In this document: positions 11,655 to 22,003 of the stretch, piece after piece
Numbering within the stretch: the stretch's first letter is position 1
How the letters are laid out: each line of letters starts with the position of its first letter
Assembly (NCBI GenBank): GCA_029706075.1
Contig: JAINUG010000477.1
Span: 124,001-188,000 of the forward strand
Origin: Aldrovandia affinis
Lineage: Eukaryota; Chordata; Actinopteri; Notacanthiformes; Halosauridae
DNA: 64,000 nt
Reading direction: 5' to 3'
The notes under the pieces: generated by a model
Database searches by the model: none
What the model was told of the DNA's origin: nothing
What the model saw: only the letters and a program-made list of their open reading frames with translations
Position numbers and translations under genes: made by a program

Positions 11655-11857
11655 TCTTCCTACTGCCTACTGAGGACGTGTCTCTGTGAGCTCCCGCAGC
11701 TTTCTTATCTTTTTTATCGTCTATATCCATTTTCTTTCACAGTTTTATCTGCGTGTTTTATCCGAGTTGTTGTTTTATGCTTAGCTTAGTTATGGATCGG
11801 TTTTAATACGGCAAATTTTGCGTGTGGTGAAACTTTTAATCAGCCAGCTAGCCTGCC

Positions 11858-13483
11858 ATGCTCAGCTTAGCAGCTAACAAGGTAGCAACTTTTACTGATC
11901 CCTCCTCTTGTCAGAAATGTTTTTCACTACAAGAGAAAATACTTCAGCTCGAGTCCTGCCTTCTCTCAAAACTTCCATTTCATCCACCTGGATTCAGCGG
12001 ACTCGGCGGACACATACTGAATGGACAAACTGAACATTCTGGTAAGAACCAACATCATGCCAATGCTAGGCTACATCTCAGCCGAAGCCTGCCCAACCTG
12101 ATAAGGGATAACAAGCTGGCCAAGGCCACTTACTGTCTAGACAGTCATGATGACTTCGAGCATGGGCAAACGGAATTGTAGACGGATGTCCGGAGTCGTA
12201 CTGGAAGCCGTCAATGCTAATGCCAAACAAACTGCTAAACCTCTCGCCGCCGCTCTCAGCCACACATTCCATGCATTCCATCCATTTCATTAAGTAATAA
12301 TTTTTGCCGCTGCACAACTGTGCTGAAAGCGATATGAATGCTTGTGAAGGCGCACCCAAGCGTTGCGACGCCACTAGGCCCTGGAAAATAAACACTGCAA
12401 CCCCCAAGCTGCATCGCGAATCCCTCCCAACCAACCAGAAGCCTACACGACGGACCCACAGGGATATCCACACCCTCCTTCTCGGTGACGCATCCATTGC
12501 GTCAGTGAAGGTTTTCCATACTACAACCCGCTGTATACCGGATGCAACAATCTCTGACATAGATGACCTTCTCCCGACATTCCTCTCTAATCACCAAGGA
12601 ATTCATCGTATTGTGTTGCATGCTGGCATGAATGATCTTCCCAAACACCAATCAGTGAAATTAATGAAGGACTGTAAGGCACTTTTTAAGACCCTGCGCA
12701 CGCTAAAAACACAATTTATCATCAGCGGACCATTTCCAAATGGAAAATGTGAACTCTTCTCCTCCCGCACTGTCTTTCAACACATGGTTGCAAACAAAGT
12801 GCATCAAAAAGAACATTCCATTCATTAACAATTTTGACTTGTTTTGGAAACAAACAAAACTATTTAACCACACTGGATTTATTTTAAATAGAGACGGTGC
12901 TCAAACCTTCGCTGATCACATCCTGCACCATCTACGCCAGATACCAATTATGCCTCAGTCATATTATCATGAACACAGAAATAATGCACTGATGACACCT
13001 GCTGATTCCAGCACTCACCTTGAGGACCACTCCGTGCCAAAGGACATCGCCTTCTCTCACTCCCTTCCTCCCCTTCCCCTCCCACCCTTCATCACTCCCC
13101 CTCTTCTTCTCCTAATCGCCCACCTCCCACCGCCCCCCCTCCTTGCCTCACCCCCTCCCTCATCTGCTCTTCTCCCGCTCCCAAAATCTCTTCCATCTCT
13201 TCTCACCTCCCTCCTCCCCCTTCATCAATTACCCCCTCCTCCTCTCCTAATCCCACACCGCCCACCTCTCCTTCCCCCCGCTGCCTCACCTCCTCCCTCA
13301 ATTTTTCTTCTCCTGTACTCCCTCCCACCTCCCCTGACGCTCCTTCTATATTCCTCTTTTCTTTTTCCTCCCCTCCTGCTGATAATATTCCTTTCTCCAA
13401 TAGACTCGAGGAACGTGTGCTCGCTGGACTTACCTGTGCAGCCAGCCCACTGTTCAAACAGCAAACCATCCTATCAGGGATGA
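11858..13483 (+). pseudogene. LINE E ORF1 (coiled-coil, esterase, Pro-rich tail), broken
   Basis: The first piece (11858-12181) has SSCQKCFSLQEKILQLESCL, a CxxC pair leading into a short coiled coil. The second (12304-12828) carries an esterase domain: TLLLGDASIASVKV (GDS replaced by GDA-S) and IVLHAGMNDLPKH. A frameshift near 12775 moves the end of that domain (INNFDLFW, LNRDGAQTFADHI) into the next frame, which then runs into a proline-rich tail to 13483. GDS to GDA would place Ala at the usual nucleophile unless the following Ser substitutes, so catalysis is doubtful. Confidence 0.65.
13040..13400 (+). repeat. C/T-rich low-complexity tract
   Basis: Almost purely pyrimidine on the plus strand, made of CCTCCC/CTTCTCC words. 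It lies in the ORF1 tail of LINE E. Reading frames on both strands here (Pro/Leu-rich forward, Gly/Glu-rich reverse) are compositional and not independent genes. Confidence 0.75.
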
Positions 13484-13989
13484 AGCAGAACTTCCCTCAA
13501 ACCCCCACAGTGACTCCGCACCTCTCCCCGTCACCAAATTTACCCCCAGTGCATGCCGCCTCCACACCCCGTCCACCCCTCTCTCTCCCCAAACAACCCC
13601 AGATGCCCTAACCCCCACCCCGCCCCCCAGACGCCTTAAACCCCACCCCACCCCCTATTCCCAGCTTAAAAATCCCCTACCCAAAGCGTCATGTCTACCC
13701 CGTTCACCTTCCCCTATCCTTCCACTCAGCCACCCTAGCCAGCGCAAAAAAGCACGCGCACCCGCTCCACCTCTCCCCTCCTCCAGGGCCCTTCGATCCT
13801 CATCACAGGCAGTGCTCCCCCCATGCCCTAAGTGAGACAGATCGGGTCCCAGTCTACCCAGTGGAACTACACATAACTATTATGATAGCACACTGGGACC
13901 CTGTGAGACTTCCATAATCCCTGTAATTTCAAGCAATAGAACCAGAAGATCCTATCTCAGACATGGTAGGAAGTTAGCTAACCTTTCAG

Positions 13990-16854
13990 CCATCCCACAT
14001 TTAGTCCCAACTGCCTCAATTCCCACATCCAACTGTATTATTAAGCTGGCTCTTTTAAATGTTAGATCCCTAAATAATAAGTCTTTTTTAATTAATGATT
14101 TTATAACGGCCAATAAATTAGATTTTATGTTTTTAACAGAAACATGGCTGGAAGAAGGCAGCAGTGAAACAGTACTGATAGAGTCAGCTCCCCGTACTTC
14201 AAATACATGAACGCTCTTCGTGTTGACAGAAAAGGCGGAGGAGTGGCTTCCATTTTCAGAGACATATTTCAATGCAAGCAAGTATCCTTTGATGTTTTTG
14301 CCTCTTTTGAATACCTCAGTATTGTGCTACAAGGTTCTCCTCGAACACTATTTTTAACCATCTACAGACCTCCAAGATACTCTCCCAAATTTATAGATGA
14401 TTTTAGCGAACTCATCTCAGTAGTTTCCACTGATTATGATTGTTTTGCCATAACTGGTGATTTTAACATCCACATTGACAACCCCACTAATAACTATGCT
14501 AAAGAACTGCTAGCAGTACTTGATTCCTTTGGTCTGACTCAGCATGTGATGGGCCCCACACACTGTCGTGGTCATACACTGGATTTGGTAATCACAAAAG
14601 GTTTAAGCATTGTAGGTATTGATGTGAAGAATGTGGCACTCTCAGACCACTACTGTGTATTTTTTGATATGCTGACTCGTCCAGATACCCAGTTTAACTT
14701 ACGCTCTGTTAAAAAACGATCTATCAATGAGCATACAGGTGCATTATTTGTCACGGCTTTTTCATCAATACCTAGCATAGTATCAGACTCTGTTGATGTT
14801 CTCTGTGACAACATAAATTCCAAAATCGTGAATATTATGGATGATATCGCACCCTTAAAACAAAAATCAATAACTAGCAAACAGAGAGCACCTTGGAGAA
14901 ACTCCCAAGCAGTAAAAAGTATGAAAAGAGAATGTAGGATAACTGAACGCAGGTGGAGGAAAACGAAGCTGCAAATTCACTATGACATCTATAAACAGAA
15001 GCTGCATGCTTACGATCTGGAAATAAAAAGAGCCAGACAGTTATTTTTCTCTGGTGTCATCAACAGAAATACTAATCATACCCAGACTCTCTTTTCTACA
15101 GTCGACAGACTGACAAACCCTCCAGTTCAACTTCCTCCTGAACTCTGCTCTGTTAATAAATGCAATGAATTTGCCTCATATTTTAGCATCAAAATTAGTG
15201 ACATTCGATCAGCCATTAGCTCCTCTGCACCCGGCAACATAGCCGCACCATTCTCTTATCTGCCAAAAAACTGCCCTCCTTGTTTGTCGCAATTCAGTGA
15301 AATTGACAACAAGGCGCTTGAAGAAATAGTGCTGCACCTCAAACCATCTACTTGCTCTTTAGACCCTGCACCTTCCAGCTTTTTAAAAGGTAACTTTAGC
15401 TATTTATCTTCAGAATTACTGCAAATAGCTAACTGCTCACTCCGGACTGGCTTTTTTCCTACAGCTTTAAAAACCGCAGTAATTAAACCTCTTTTAAAAA
15501 GAAAAATCTAGATCCTTCTAAATTAAATAACTATCGCCCTATTGCTAACCTTCCCTTCATCAGCAAGATCCTTGAAAAGGCCGTTTCTAATCAACTCAAC
15601 AACTTTCTAACCCAAAACTGCCTTTTTGACACTTTTCAGTCTGGTTTTAGATCCCACCACAGCACCGAGACGGCACTCATTAGAGTTGTAAACGATATCC
15701 GTATAAACAGTGACTCAGGTAGGATCTCTGTTCTCGTTCTGCTGGATCTCAGTGCAGCCTTTGACACTATAGATCATCAAATACTCATAGACAGGCTACA
15801 CCATTGGATCGGGCTCTCGGGCACAGCCTTAAACTGGTTCAAATCCTACTTACAAGATAGAGAATACTTTGTAAACATTAACAGCCACCAATCAGAACGG
15901 ACTACTCTGACCTCTGGGGTCCCCCAAGGCTCTGTCCTTGGCCCTCTGCTGTTCAATTTATACATGCTCCCCCTCAGTCAAATCTTTCAGAAGTACCAAA
16001 CCTCATACCACAGCTATGCAGACGACACACAAATTTACCTGTCGTTCACTCCTGACGACTACAACTCTATTGACTGTCTATACCGGTGCTTAAAGCAAGT
16101 AAACAGCTGGATGTGTCAAAACTTTCTCCAGCTAAACAAAGACAAAACCGAAATTATGGTGTTCGGGAGCAAAGAACCGAGAGAAAAAATTGCTCTCCAC
16201 CTTGACTCACTCGGTTTACGAACAACCACGCAGGCTAGAAACCTTGGTGTGCTTATCGACTCAGATCTTAACTTTGATAATCATATCAAGTCGATAACCA
16301 AATCCGCCTTTTATCATCTGAAGAATATAGCAAGAGTCAGAGGCTTTATGTCTGAACAAGACCTGGAAACCCTCATTCATGCTTTCATCTCAAGTAGGGT
16401 TGATTATTGTAATGCACTTTTCACTGGCCTCTCAATAAGGTCCATGAAACGGCTCCAACTAATTCAAAACGCTGCTGCCAGGCTTCTTACAAGGACCAAA
16501 AGAAGTGCACACATCACTCCAATCCTTAGATCGTTACATTGGCTTCCAGTCCGCCATAGAATAGATTTTAAAGTGTTACTAACAGTTTACAAAGCACTGA
16601 ACGGCTCCGGACCAAAATACATCTTGGAAATGCTTAGACAGTATGAACCAAACAGACCACTCAGATCTTTAGGATCGGGTCAGCTCATCGTGCCAAAGGT
16701 TAAAACAAAAAATGGTGAGGCAGCCTTTAGTTTCTACGCTACCCATAACTGGAACCAACTACCTTATGACCTTAGACATGCTCCTACAATTATGTCTTTT
16801 AAATCCGGACTGAAAACTTTGCTCTTTTCACGGGCCTTCGACTGTAATGATTAA
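13990..16854 (+). pseudogene. LINE E ORF2 (endonuclease-reverse transcriptase), two frameshifts
   Basis: Endonuclease: LALLNVRSLNNKSFLINDFI and FLTETWLEE near 14050-14160, KGGGVASIF near 14230, AITGDFNIHID near 14450, ALSDHYCVFF near 14640. Reverse transcriptase: NYRPIANLPFISKILEKAV near 15525-15585, [16 protein letters not shown] near 15740, [17 protein letters not shown] near 15915-15965, catalytic SYADDTQIYL near 16012-16040. C-terminal part: [24 protein letters not shown], then FKSGLKTLLF before the stop at 16854. A 1-nt change near 14190-14200 and another in the A-rich run near 15495-15510 break an otherwise open frame of roughly 950 codons. Clade by motif: CR1/L2/Rex1 group. Confidence 0.85.
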
Positions 16855-17165
16855 ACTGTACTGCATTTTACTATATTCTTATTAAGCCCAGTCCAAATCT
16901 TAAATCTACTGCACTTTTATCACTTTTATCACTCTACTGCACTTTTATCAGTTTTACTTGTCAGCGAAATCTTATTTCGTTTTTAATTTTAATTTTAATT
17001 TTAATTTTATTGTGTTTTTAAACCGATTTCCTACATTTTAAACTGATTCTAATCATTTTTTTTTTTTGTCTCCATAAATTAACTCACTGTTGTTAAAGCA
17101 CTTTGAATTGCATTAATTTGTACGAAACTGTGCTATATAAATAAACTTGATTGATTGATTGATTG

Positions 17166-18514
17166 ATCATAAATACATCCCTATTATTGGGTTGCATACC
17201 TAAGTCTTTAAATGTGGCAGTAATCAAGCCTCTTCTAAAGAAACCAAATCTTGATCCTGTTCATCTGAAGAACTATAGGCCCATTTCAAATCTTCCCTTT
17301 TTTGTCAAAGATTTTAGAGAAATCTGTAGCTCAACAATGAACTTTCCTAAAAACGAATAATCTGTATAAAACACTACAATCAGGTTTTGGACCAAACCAT
17401 AGCACTGAGATGGCACTTACTAAAGTTGTAAATTACTTACTGTTCGCATCGGATACTGGTTGTGTTTCTATTCTAGTGCTCCTTGACATAAGTGCTGCTT
17501 TTGACACTATTGACCACCAGATTCTTCAATTTGTGCAATTAGATCAAGAGGTATCTGACTACTCTCAGGTTAAATATGGTATTCCACAAGGCTCAGTGCT
17601 GGGACCATTACTGTTCTCGTTATACTTGCTACCACTCGGTAATGTTATTCGTAAACATGGTGTGAATTTCCATTGCTATGCAAATGATACACAGCTGTAC
17701 ATATCAATGAAACCAGGTGAAATTCTTCAACTCACTCAATTAGAGGCTTGTATCTCTGATATAAAGAATTGGATGACAGTAAATGTCCTGCTTTATAAAA
17801 CCAGATAAAACAGAGATGATGGTTTTGGGCCCCAAAAAATGAAGGAACAAGTTGGATCTGCAGTTAAATGCAGGTGATTGCATAGTTGCATCAAGTCTAA
17901 TGGTCAAGAACCTTGGTTTTATTATTGATCAGGATCTTACATTTGACACTCATATTAAAAACACTTCCAGGGTAGCTTTCTTTCACCTAAGAAACGGCTC
18001 AAATTCGGCACATTCTGTCATTAGAGGATGCAAAAACCTTGATGCATGCTTTTGTCGCAACGAGGCTAGACTATTGTAATGCCTTATTATCTGGCTCCTC
18101 TAGTAGCTCTCTTAAGAGTCTTTAACTAGTACAGAATACAGCGGCACGTATTTTGACTAGATCCAAGAAGTATGAGCACATTACTCCTGTGTTAGCATCC
18201 CTACATTGGCTTCCTGTTAAATATCAGGCTGATTATAAAGTACTGTTGCTAACTTCTAAAGCAGTGAATGGACTTGCACCTATATACAGTATCTGACAGA
18301 AATGATTGCCCCTTATAAGCCGACACAACTGCTTCGTTCACAAGAAGCGGGCCATCTATTACTCCCTAGAATTCTGAAAAGCACAGCTGGTGGTAGAGCC
18401 TTCTCTTTTAGAGCTCCTCTGTTGTGGAACGGTTTACCAAGGCATGTTAGGGATTCGGACGCAATTTCAATTTTTAAGTCTAGATTAAAAACATATATTT
18501 TCAGCCTAGCCTAA
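17166..18514 (+). pseudogene. LINE D ORF2, reverse-transcriptase half
   Basis: It continues the D frame directly (INTSLLLG, AVIKPLLKKPNLDPVHLKNY). Reverse-transcriptase blocks follow: [15 protein letters not shown], then a deletion, then [17 protein letters not shown] and [12 protein letters not shown]. The catalytic pair is YAND, so the first Asp is replaced by Asn. Later pieces are 17852-18079 and 18302-18514 (LLLPRILKSTAGGRAFSFR, RLKTYIFSLA), in different frames with stops between them. The enzyme cannot be active. Confidence 0.8.
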
Positions 18515-19146
18515 TGTCAAGACATAATGTCTTATGGAGTGAGAAACTTTCCATATTTTATCCTTGATCGGGTGTGGATGGTTTGGAACTCTCTCGGTTG
18601 CGTGTATTCTCTGTCCCTCTCCTAATAGGTATGCTGCCCTATCTTACACCTGTCGGGGATATCTGTATATTTCCTATGCTTGTGCTCCTGTGCTCTTACA
18701 TAATGCCACTGGCTATAGCACTGCTTTTTTTCTGACTGCATGTTCTCTTCTCTGCCTCGGCCTCTGACTCGGGGGCACCTGCCCCTGAGCCCTAGATCCT
18801 GCAAGAAGTGTGAGCTGCCCCCATCAACCCTCACCCCCACTCCAACCCCAGTTCCTGGATCTGGACCCCCTTCACGTGGTTTAGCCCCCACACTGACTAC
18901 CTAACTCAGGAGGGGCAAAGTCATTCAGCCCTGAGTCACCTTGGACTGACCATGATATGGTATTTTTTGGACACACTCTGTGCCAGCCAGAAGAGGATGG
19001 GCTCCCCCCCTTTTAGTCTGGTTCCTCCCAAGGTTTCTCCCTACCAAGGGAGTTTTTCCTTGCCACTGTTGCCTTTGGTGGGGGTCTAGGCCTGGGTTCA
19101 CCCTCTGTTAAGCATTTTGTGACAATTCAATTGTGAATTTGATTTA
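18515..19146 (+). mobile_element. LINE D 3' UTR and tail
   Basis: Noncoding. The end carries CCTCCCAAGGTTTCTCCCT, GGAGTTTTTCCTTGCCACTG and TTTTGTGACAATTCAATTG. The same tail, reversed, forms the insertion at 2894-3052 in ZNF-1. The usual terminal short repeats are not obvious, so the last bases may be lost. Confidence 0.7.
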
Positions 19147-19287
19147 TCTACTATCCCTTTCATAACCCAACATTCTGATCTCAACTCACGCAATAACTCC
19201 ACAGTTCTGGTGTGTGCTGTAAGCACCATCTTTTATTTTGCCTTGGTTACAAACTAGGTTTAAGCTTCCCTCCATCTTTCATTTTTT

Positions 19288-19857
19288 TGCATTTTACATT
19301 TTAAGCATTTAGCAGACGCTCTTATCCAGAGTGACTTACAAGATGTGCATAAATACATGGTAGGAACAATCATAGTTAGCACAAGAGATCAGTGCAGTAA
19401 TACAGCGATAGACATCATTGCAGGCATCTGCGTACCATACCTGTAACACTGGGAAGGAAAAGGTTAGTAAAATTCTTTTTTTTTTTATGATGGAGTAAGG
19501 AGGGGTATATAGTGTTGAACAAGTAGGCAGTGGTGATGACAATTAGCTAAGAGTCCAGTGGTAGTGGAGTCTGAAAAGGTGGGTTTTGCGGTCCTGACCG
19601 ATTTCAGAAGGTCGTTCCACCACCGAGGGGTCAGGACAGAGAAGAGGCGAGACCACGAGGATCGGCTGCCGGGCGCCCGGAGGGATGGGGTGGTCAGTTT
19701 GCCAGAGGAGGCAGAGCAAAGGGGGTCTGGCTGGGGTGTAGAGGGGGTGATAAGTACAGTAGGTGTGGAGAGAGAAAGAGCAGGAAGACTGGTCAGTTGG
19801 AGAGACTGGTTTGGAGAGTGAGGGCACAGAGGAGGAAGGAGAGACAGGTGGAGATCC
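19288..19857 (-). mobile_element. L2-type LINE 3' end (with end of ORF2)
   Basis: On the minus strand, residues around PDPSVVERPSEIGQDRKTHLF represent the broken C-terminal end of ORF2 (compare LVPRWWNDLP at 21108-21299). This is followed by 3' UTR and the tail GTAAGTCACTCTGGATAAG ... GCTTAAAATGTAAAATGC. It is 5'-truncated and shares its body with the forward copy at 54632-54880. Confidence 0.8.
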
Positions 19858-19863
19858 TAAGAG

Positions 19864-20036
19864 TGAGAACTTTAGAACTTTTCCGTTTTTGGTAACCTAA
19901 ACTTTATTTTTTTAACCTCTGGCAGTTTACTGCTTACCTTTGTACCATTTCAGGTTATTCACTGGACTTGAACTGCTTAAATTTCAGTAAAAACGGGAAA
20001 ATTGGGGTGTTCTAAAACTTTTGACCAGTAGTGTAT
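19864..20036. mobile_element. Tc1/mariner terminal fragment
   Basis: It ends in TTCTAAAACTTTTGACCAGT AGTGTA, the inner-to-outer reading of a fish Tc1-type terminal inverted repeat (outer TACACTACTGGTCAAAAG). The transposase is gone. The inverted counterpart is 54123-54295 beside ZNF-3, so this fragment was present before the locus duplicated. Confidence 0.75.
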
Positions 20037-20434
20037 ACCTCTGCAAAGGTTATGCGCAGCCTATGCAACATGGTGTCCTTACACTTCTGTACACTAGTAG
20101 GTGTCAATGTATTGAACAAGGTTGGTAAAGTTTTCATGAAAGCAGGGAAACTCCAGTATCTTTCCTGAAGCTGGTTCATTTTATACCGTGTTGAACAAAT
20201 GATGCTAGCTACCTATATATTAGTACTGAACTAAAGTACAGACACAACAGGTTCATCTTATGAACCATACAATTCTTAAATGAACTATAACTGATTAATT
20301 ATGAACATTAACATTGTTAATGCCCTGGTATTTACAGTGACACACACACATCTGCGCGCCTGTTGCATTTCATGTGTTCCAGGTTGACCTGGAGAAGGAA
20401 GCGTCTGTCCTCGTCGCCAACGTCACTAAAAGCG
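20037..20434. other. Upstream flank of ZNF-2 promoter
   Basis: No gene. It is conserved in inverted orientation at 53703-54122 (ZNF-3) and at 63765-64000 (ZNF-4), including a short CA/GT repeat and GGTTGACCTGGAGAAGGAAG. The conservation among paralogs reflects shared duplication. Confidence 0.65.
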
Positions 20435-20457
20435 TGACGTCAGTACAAGATGGCGCC
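20435..20457 (+). promoter_or_regulatory. Promoter core of ZNF-2: CRE plus YY1-type element
   Basis: A full cAMP-response palindrome TGACGTCA (20435-20442) is followed four bases later by AAGATGGCG (20447-20455), the YY1 core often found at or just after the start site of TATA-less vertebrate genes. A half CRE (ACGTCAC) lies at 20420-20426. The block and spacing recur at ZNF-3 and ZNF-4. The start-site assignment is inference. Confidence 0.6.
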
Positions 20458-20696
20458 TGAATGAACAATAACTTTCCGTTTAATAAAACACATTCGATTC
20501 CTCGTGACATTTAATTGTGGAATCGAGTAAGAGATGCGAGCAGATATCTACAAACAAACGGAATGCACCCTCATTTTTTAAACTGTCTCCATACCATATT
20601 AGTATGGCCTCGTGAGACCGTGATCGCTGTGAATGCCGGATCAAGTACAATTCAGGCTGCAGTGTTTTAAGTTACATGGAAACCGGGAACCCAGGG
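20458..20696 (+). other. Probable 5' noncoding exon of ZNF-2
   Basis: It ends at AACCCAGGG with donor GTGAGT (20697-20702). The same exon end and donor are conserved in ZNF-3 (53090) and ZNF-4 (63501). It would splice to the acceptor at 21943. No long frame is present. The 5' limit is taken from the YY1 motif and is approximate. Confidence 0.55.
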
Positions 20697-20847
20697 GTGA
20701 GTATAATTTTAATTTTGCATGCAGTGTTTGCACAACGTAGCAGCGAATATATCCAGAGGCGTTAGGTCCTTGATTATGCACTTAGGGTTCCAATAAGTAA
20801 GGTGGCTAGCTACTTAATACGAATTACAATGAAGGTGTTGTATACAT

Positions 20848-21240
20848 TTTTACATTTTACATTTTAGGCATTTAGCAGACATAAGGCTCTTATGCAGAGC
20901 GACTTACAAGATGTGCATTAATACAAGGTAAGAACAATCATAGTTAGCGCACAAGATCAGTGCAGTAAAACGGCAATAGACATCACTGCAGGCGTCTGCA
21001 TATCATACCTGTAACATTGGGAAAGAAAAGGTTAGTGGGTGTTTTTTTTGGTTTTTTTGTAGAACAAGTAAACAGTGGTGACGACAGATTGACTAGATGG
21101 ACAGTGTTCAGTGGTAGTGGAGTCTGAAGAGGTGGGTTTTGAGTCTCTTGCGGAAGATTGGAAGTGATTCCGCAGTCCTGACCGATTGCGGGAGGTCGTT
21201 CCACCAACGAGGGACCAGGACAGAGAAGAGGCGAGACCCC
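20848..21240 (-). mobile_element. L2-type LINE 3' end in intron 1 of ZNF-2
   Basis: The minus-strand reading from 21299 contains RLFSVLVPRWWNDLPQSV and RLKTHLFRLHYH, the C-terminus of L2-type ORF2. A 3' UTR and an altered tail follow (GTAAGTCGCTCTGCATAAG). It is very close to 53185-53541 in sequence, though inserted at a different site, which implies a recently active source. Confidence 0.85.
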
Positions 21241-21943
21241 CGCCTCAATTTTGTTGCCACTTCTAAATAGTCAGCACAATGCCCCTGAATTGTGGCCACT
21301 ATAAGTTATAGAGAGACAAAACAGGTTTGCAATGCTAATATGTAAGTTTAAGTGCTAAGTTATGGCTTTTAAAACATTGTTTCTCTAACATATTTACACC
21401 TGGGCCAGGGTAGAAATGATAACAGGACAATTTCTTAGCCTTTAAGCTAAACAGAGATAGTCAAATATTTCTACATGGACCTTAATGCTAGGACCTTAAT
21501 ACTTGGTACTCAGAATTATGATATAATTCTGTACCGTAACTCAACCAGTTAACATAAATGGCAGACTTTTGACAAGTGATTCGGGGAATGGAGGAAAATG
21601 AACAGCGTTTTCACTCAAATCTTGTTTTCAGTCAAGGATTTCTGCTCAAATCCAATCAAATTTGAGGTTCACGGAACCTGTCCAAAACATATGCAAGCAA
21701 GCTTGCGACAGTACAGCTACCTAGCTAGCTCACTATATATTCTGAAATTAAATGTTATAGATACATAATACAAAACAATAGTTGTCAGTCAAAAAGCGTC
21801 TGTCTGTGAAAACGGCTGCTTTGTGACACCATTTGCCCATCTTGTCCCAAGGCATTATGTAGTGCAAAACATTCTCTGAAGTAATTCTACCTTCATAGTA
21901 CAACCCAAATGTTTTAATTTCAGGTGCCTTTTTTTTTTTTTAG
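21241..21943 (+). other. Remainder of intron 1 of ZNF-2
   Basis: Noncoding. It is alignable in inverted orientation to 48070-48360 plus 49068-49480 (ZNF-3) and to 61250-61960 (ZNF-4). A poly-T run precedes the acceptor TAG at 21941-21943. Confidence 0.6.
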
Positions 21944-22003
21944 CACAACCTCCTGAGACTGCTACCTGCGAATGATGCAAGCAGACTGACAGAGGGGAGA
22001 AGA

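Larger units (their letters stand above)
11655..17165 (+). mobile_element. LINE E, 5.5-kb near-full-length element nested in LINE D
   Basis: It is flanked by the direct repeat ATCAT (11650-11654 and 17166-17170). Removing it restores LINE D codons for MLDI followed directly by INTSL. It has a 5' UTR (11655-11857), an ORF1 region (11858-13483), a C/T-rich and proline-rich stretch, ORF2 (about 13990-16854), a 3' UTR, and the tail GTGCTATATAAATAAACTTG followed by GATT repeats. Few lesions suggest a younger age than its host element. Confidence 0.9.

Noticed and set aside
13203-13651. Gly/Glu-rich minus-strand frames opposite the LINE E ORF1 tail
   Set aside because: Compositional result of the C/T-rich tract; no domain or start support.
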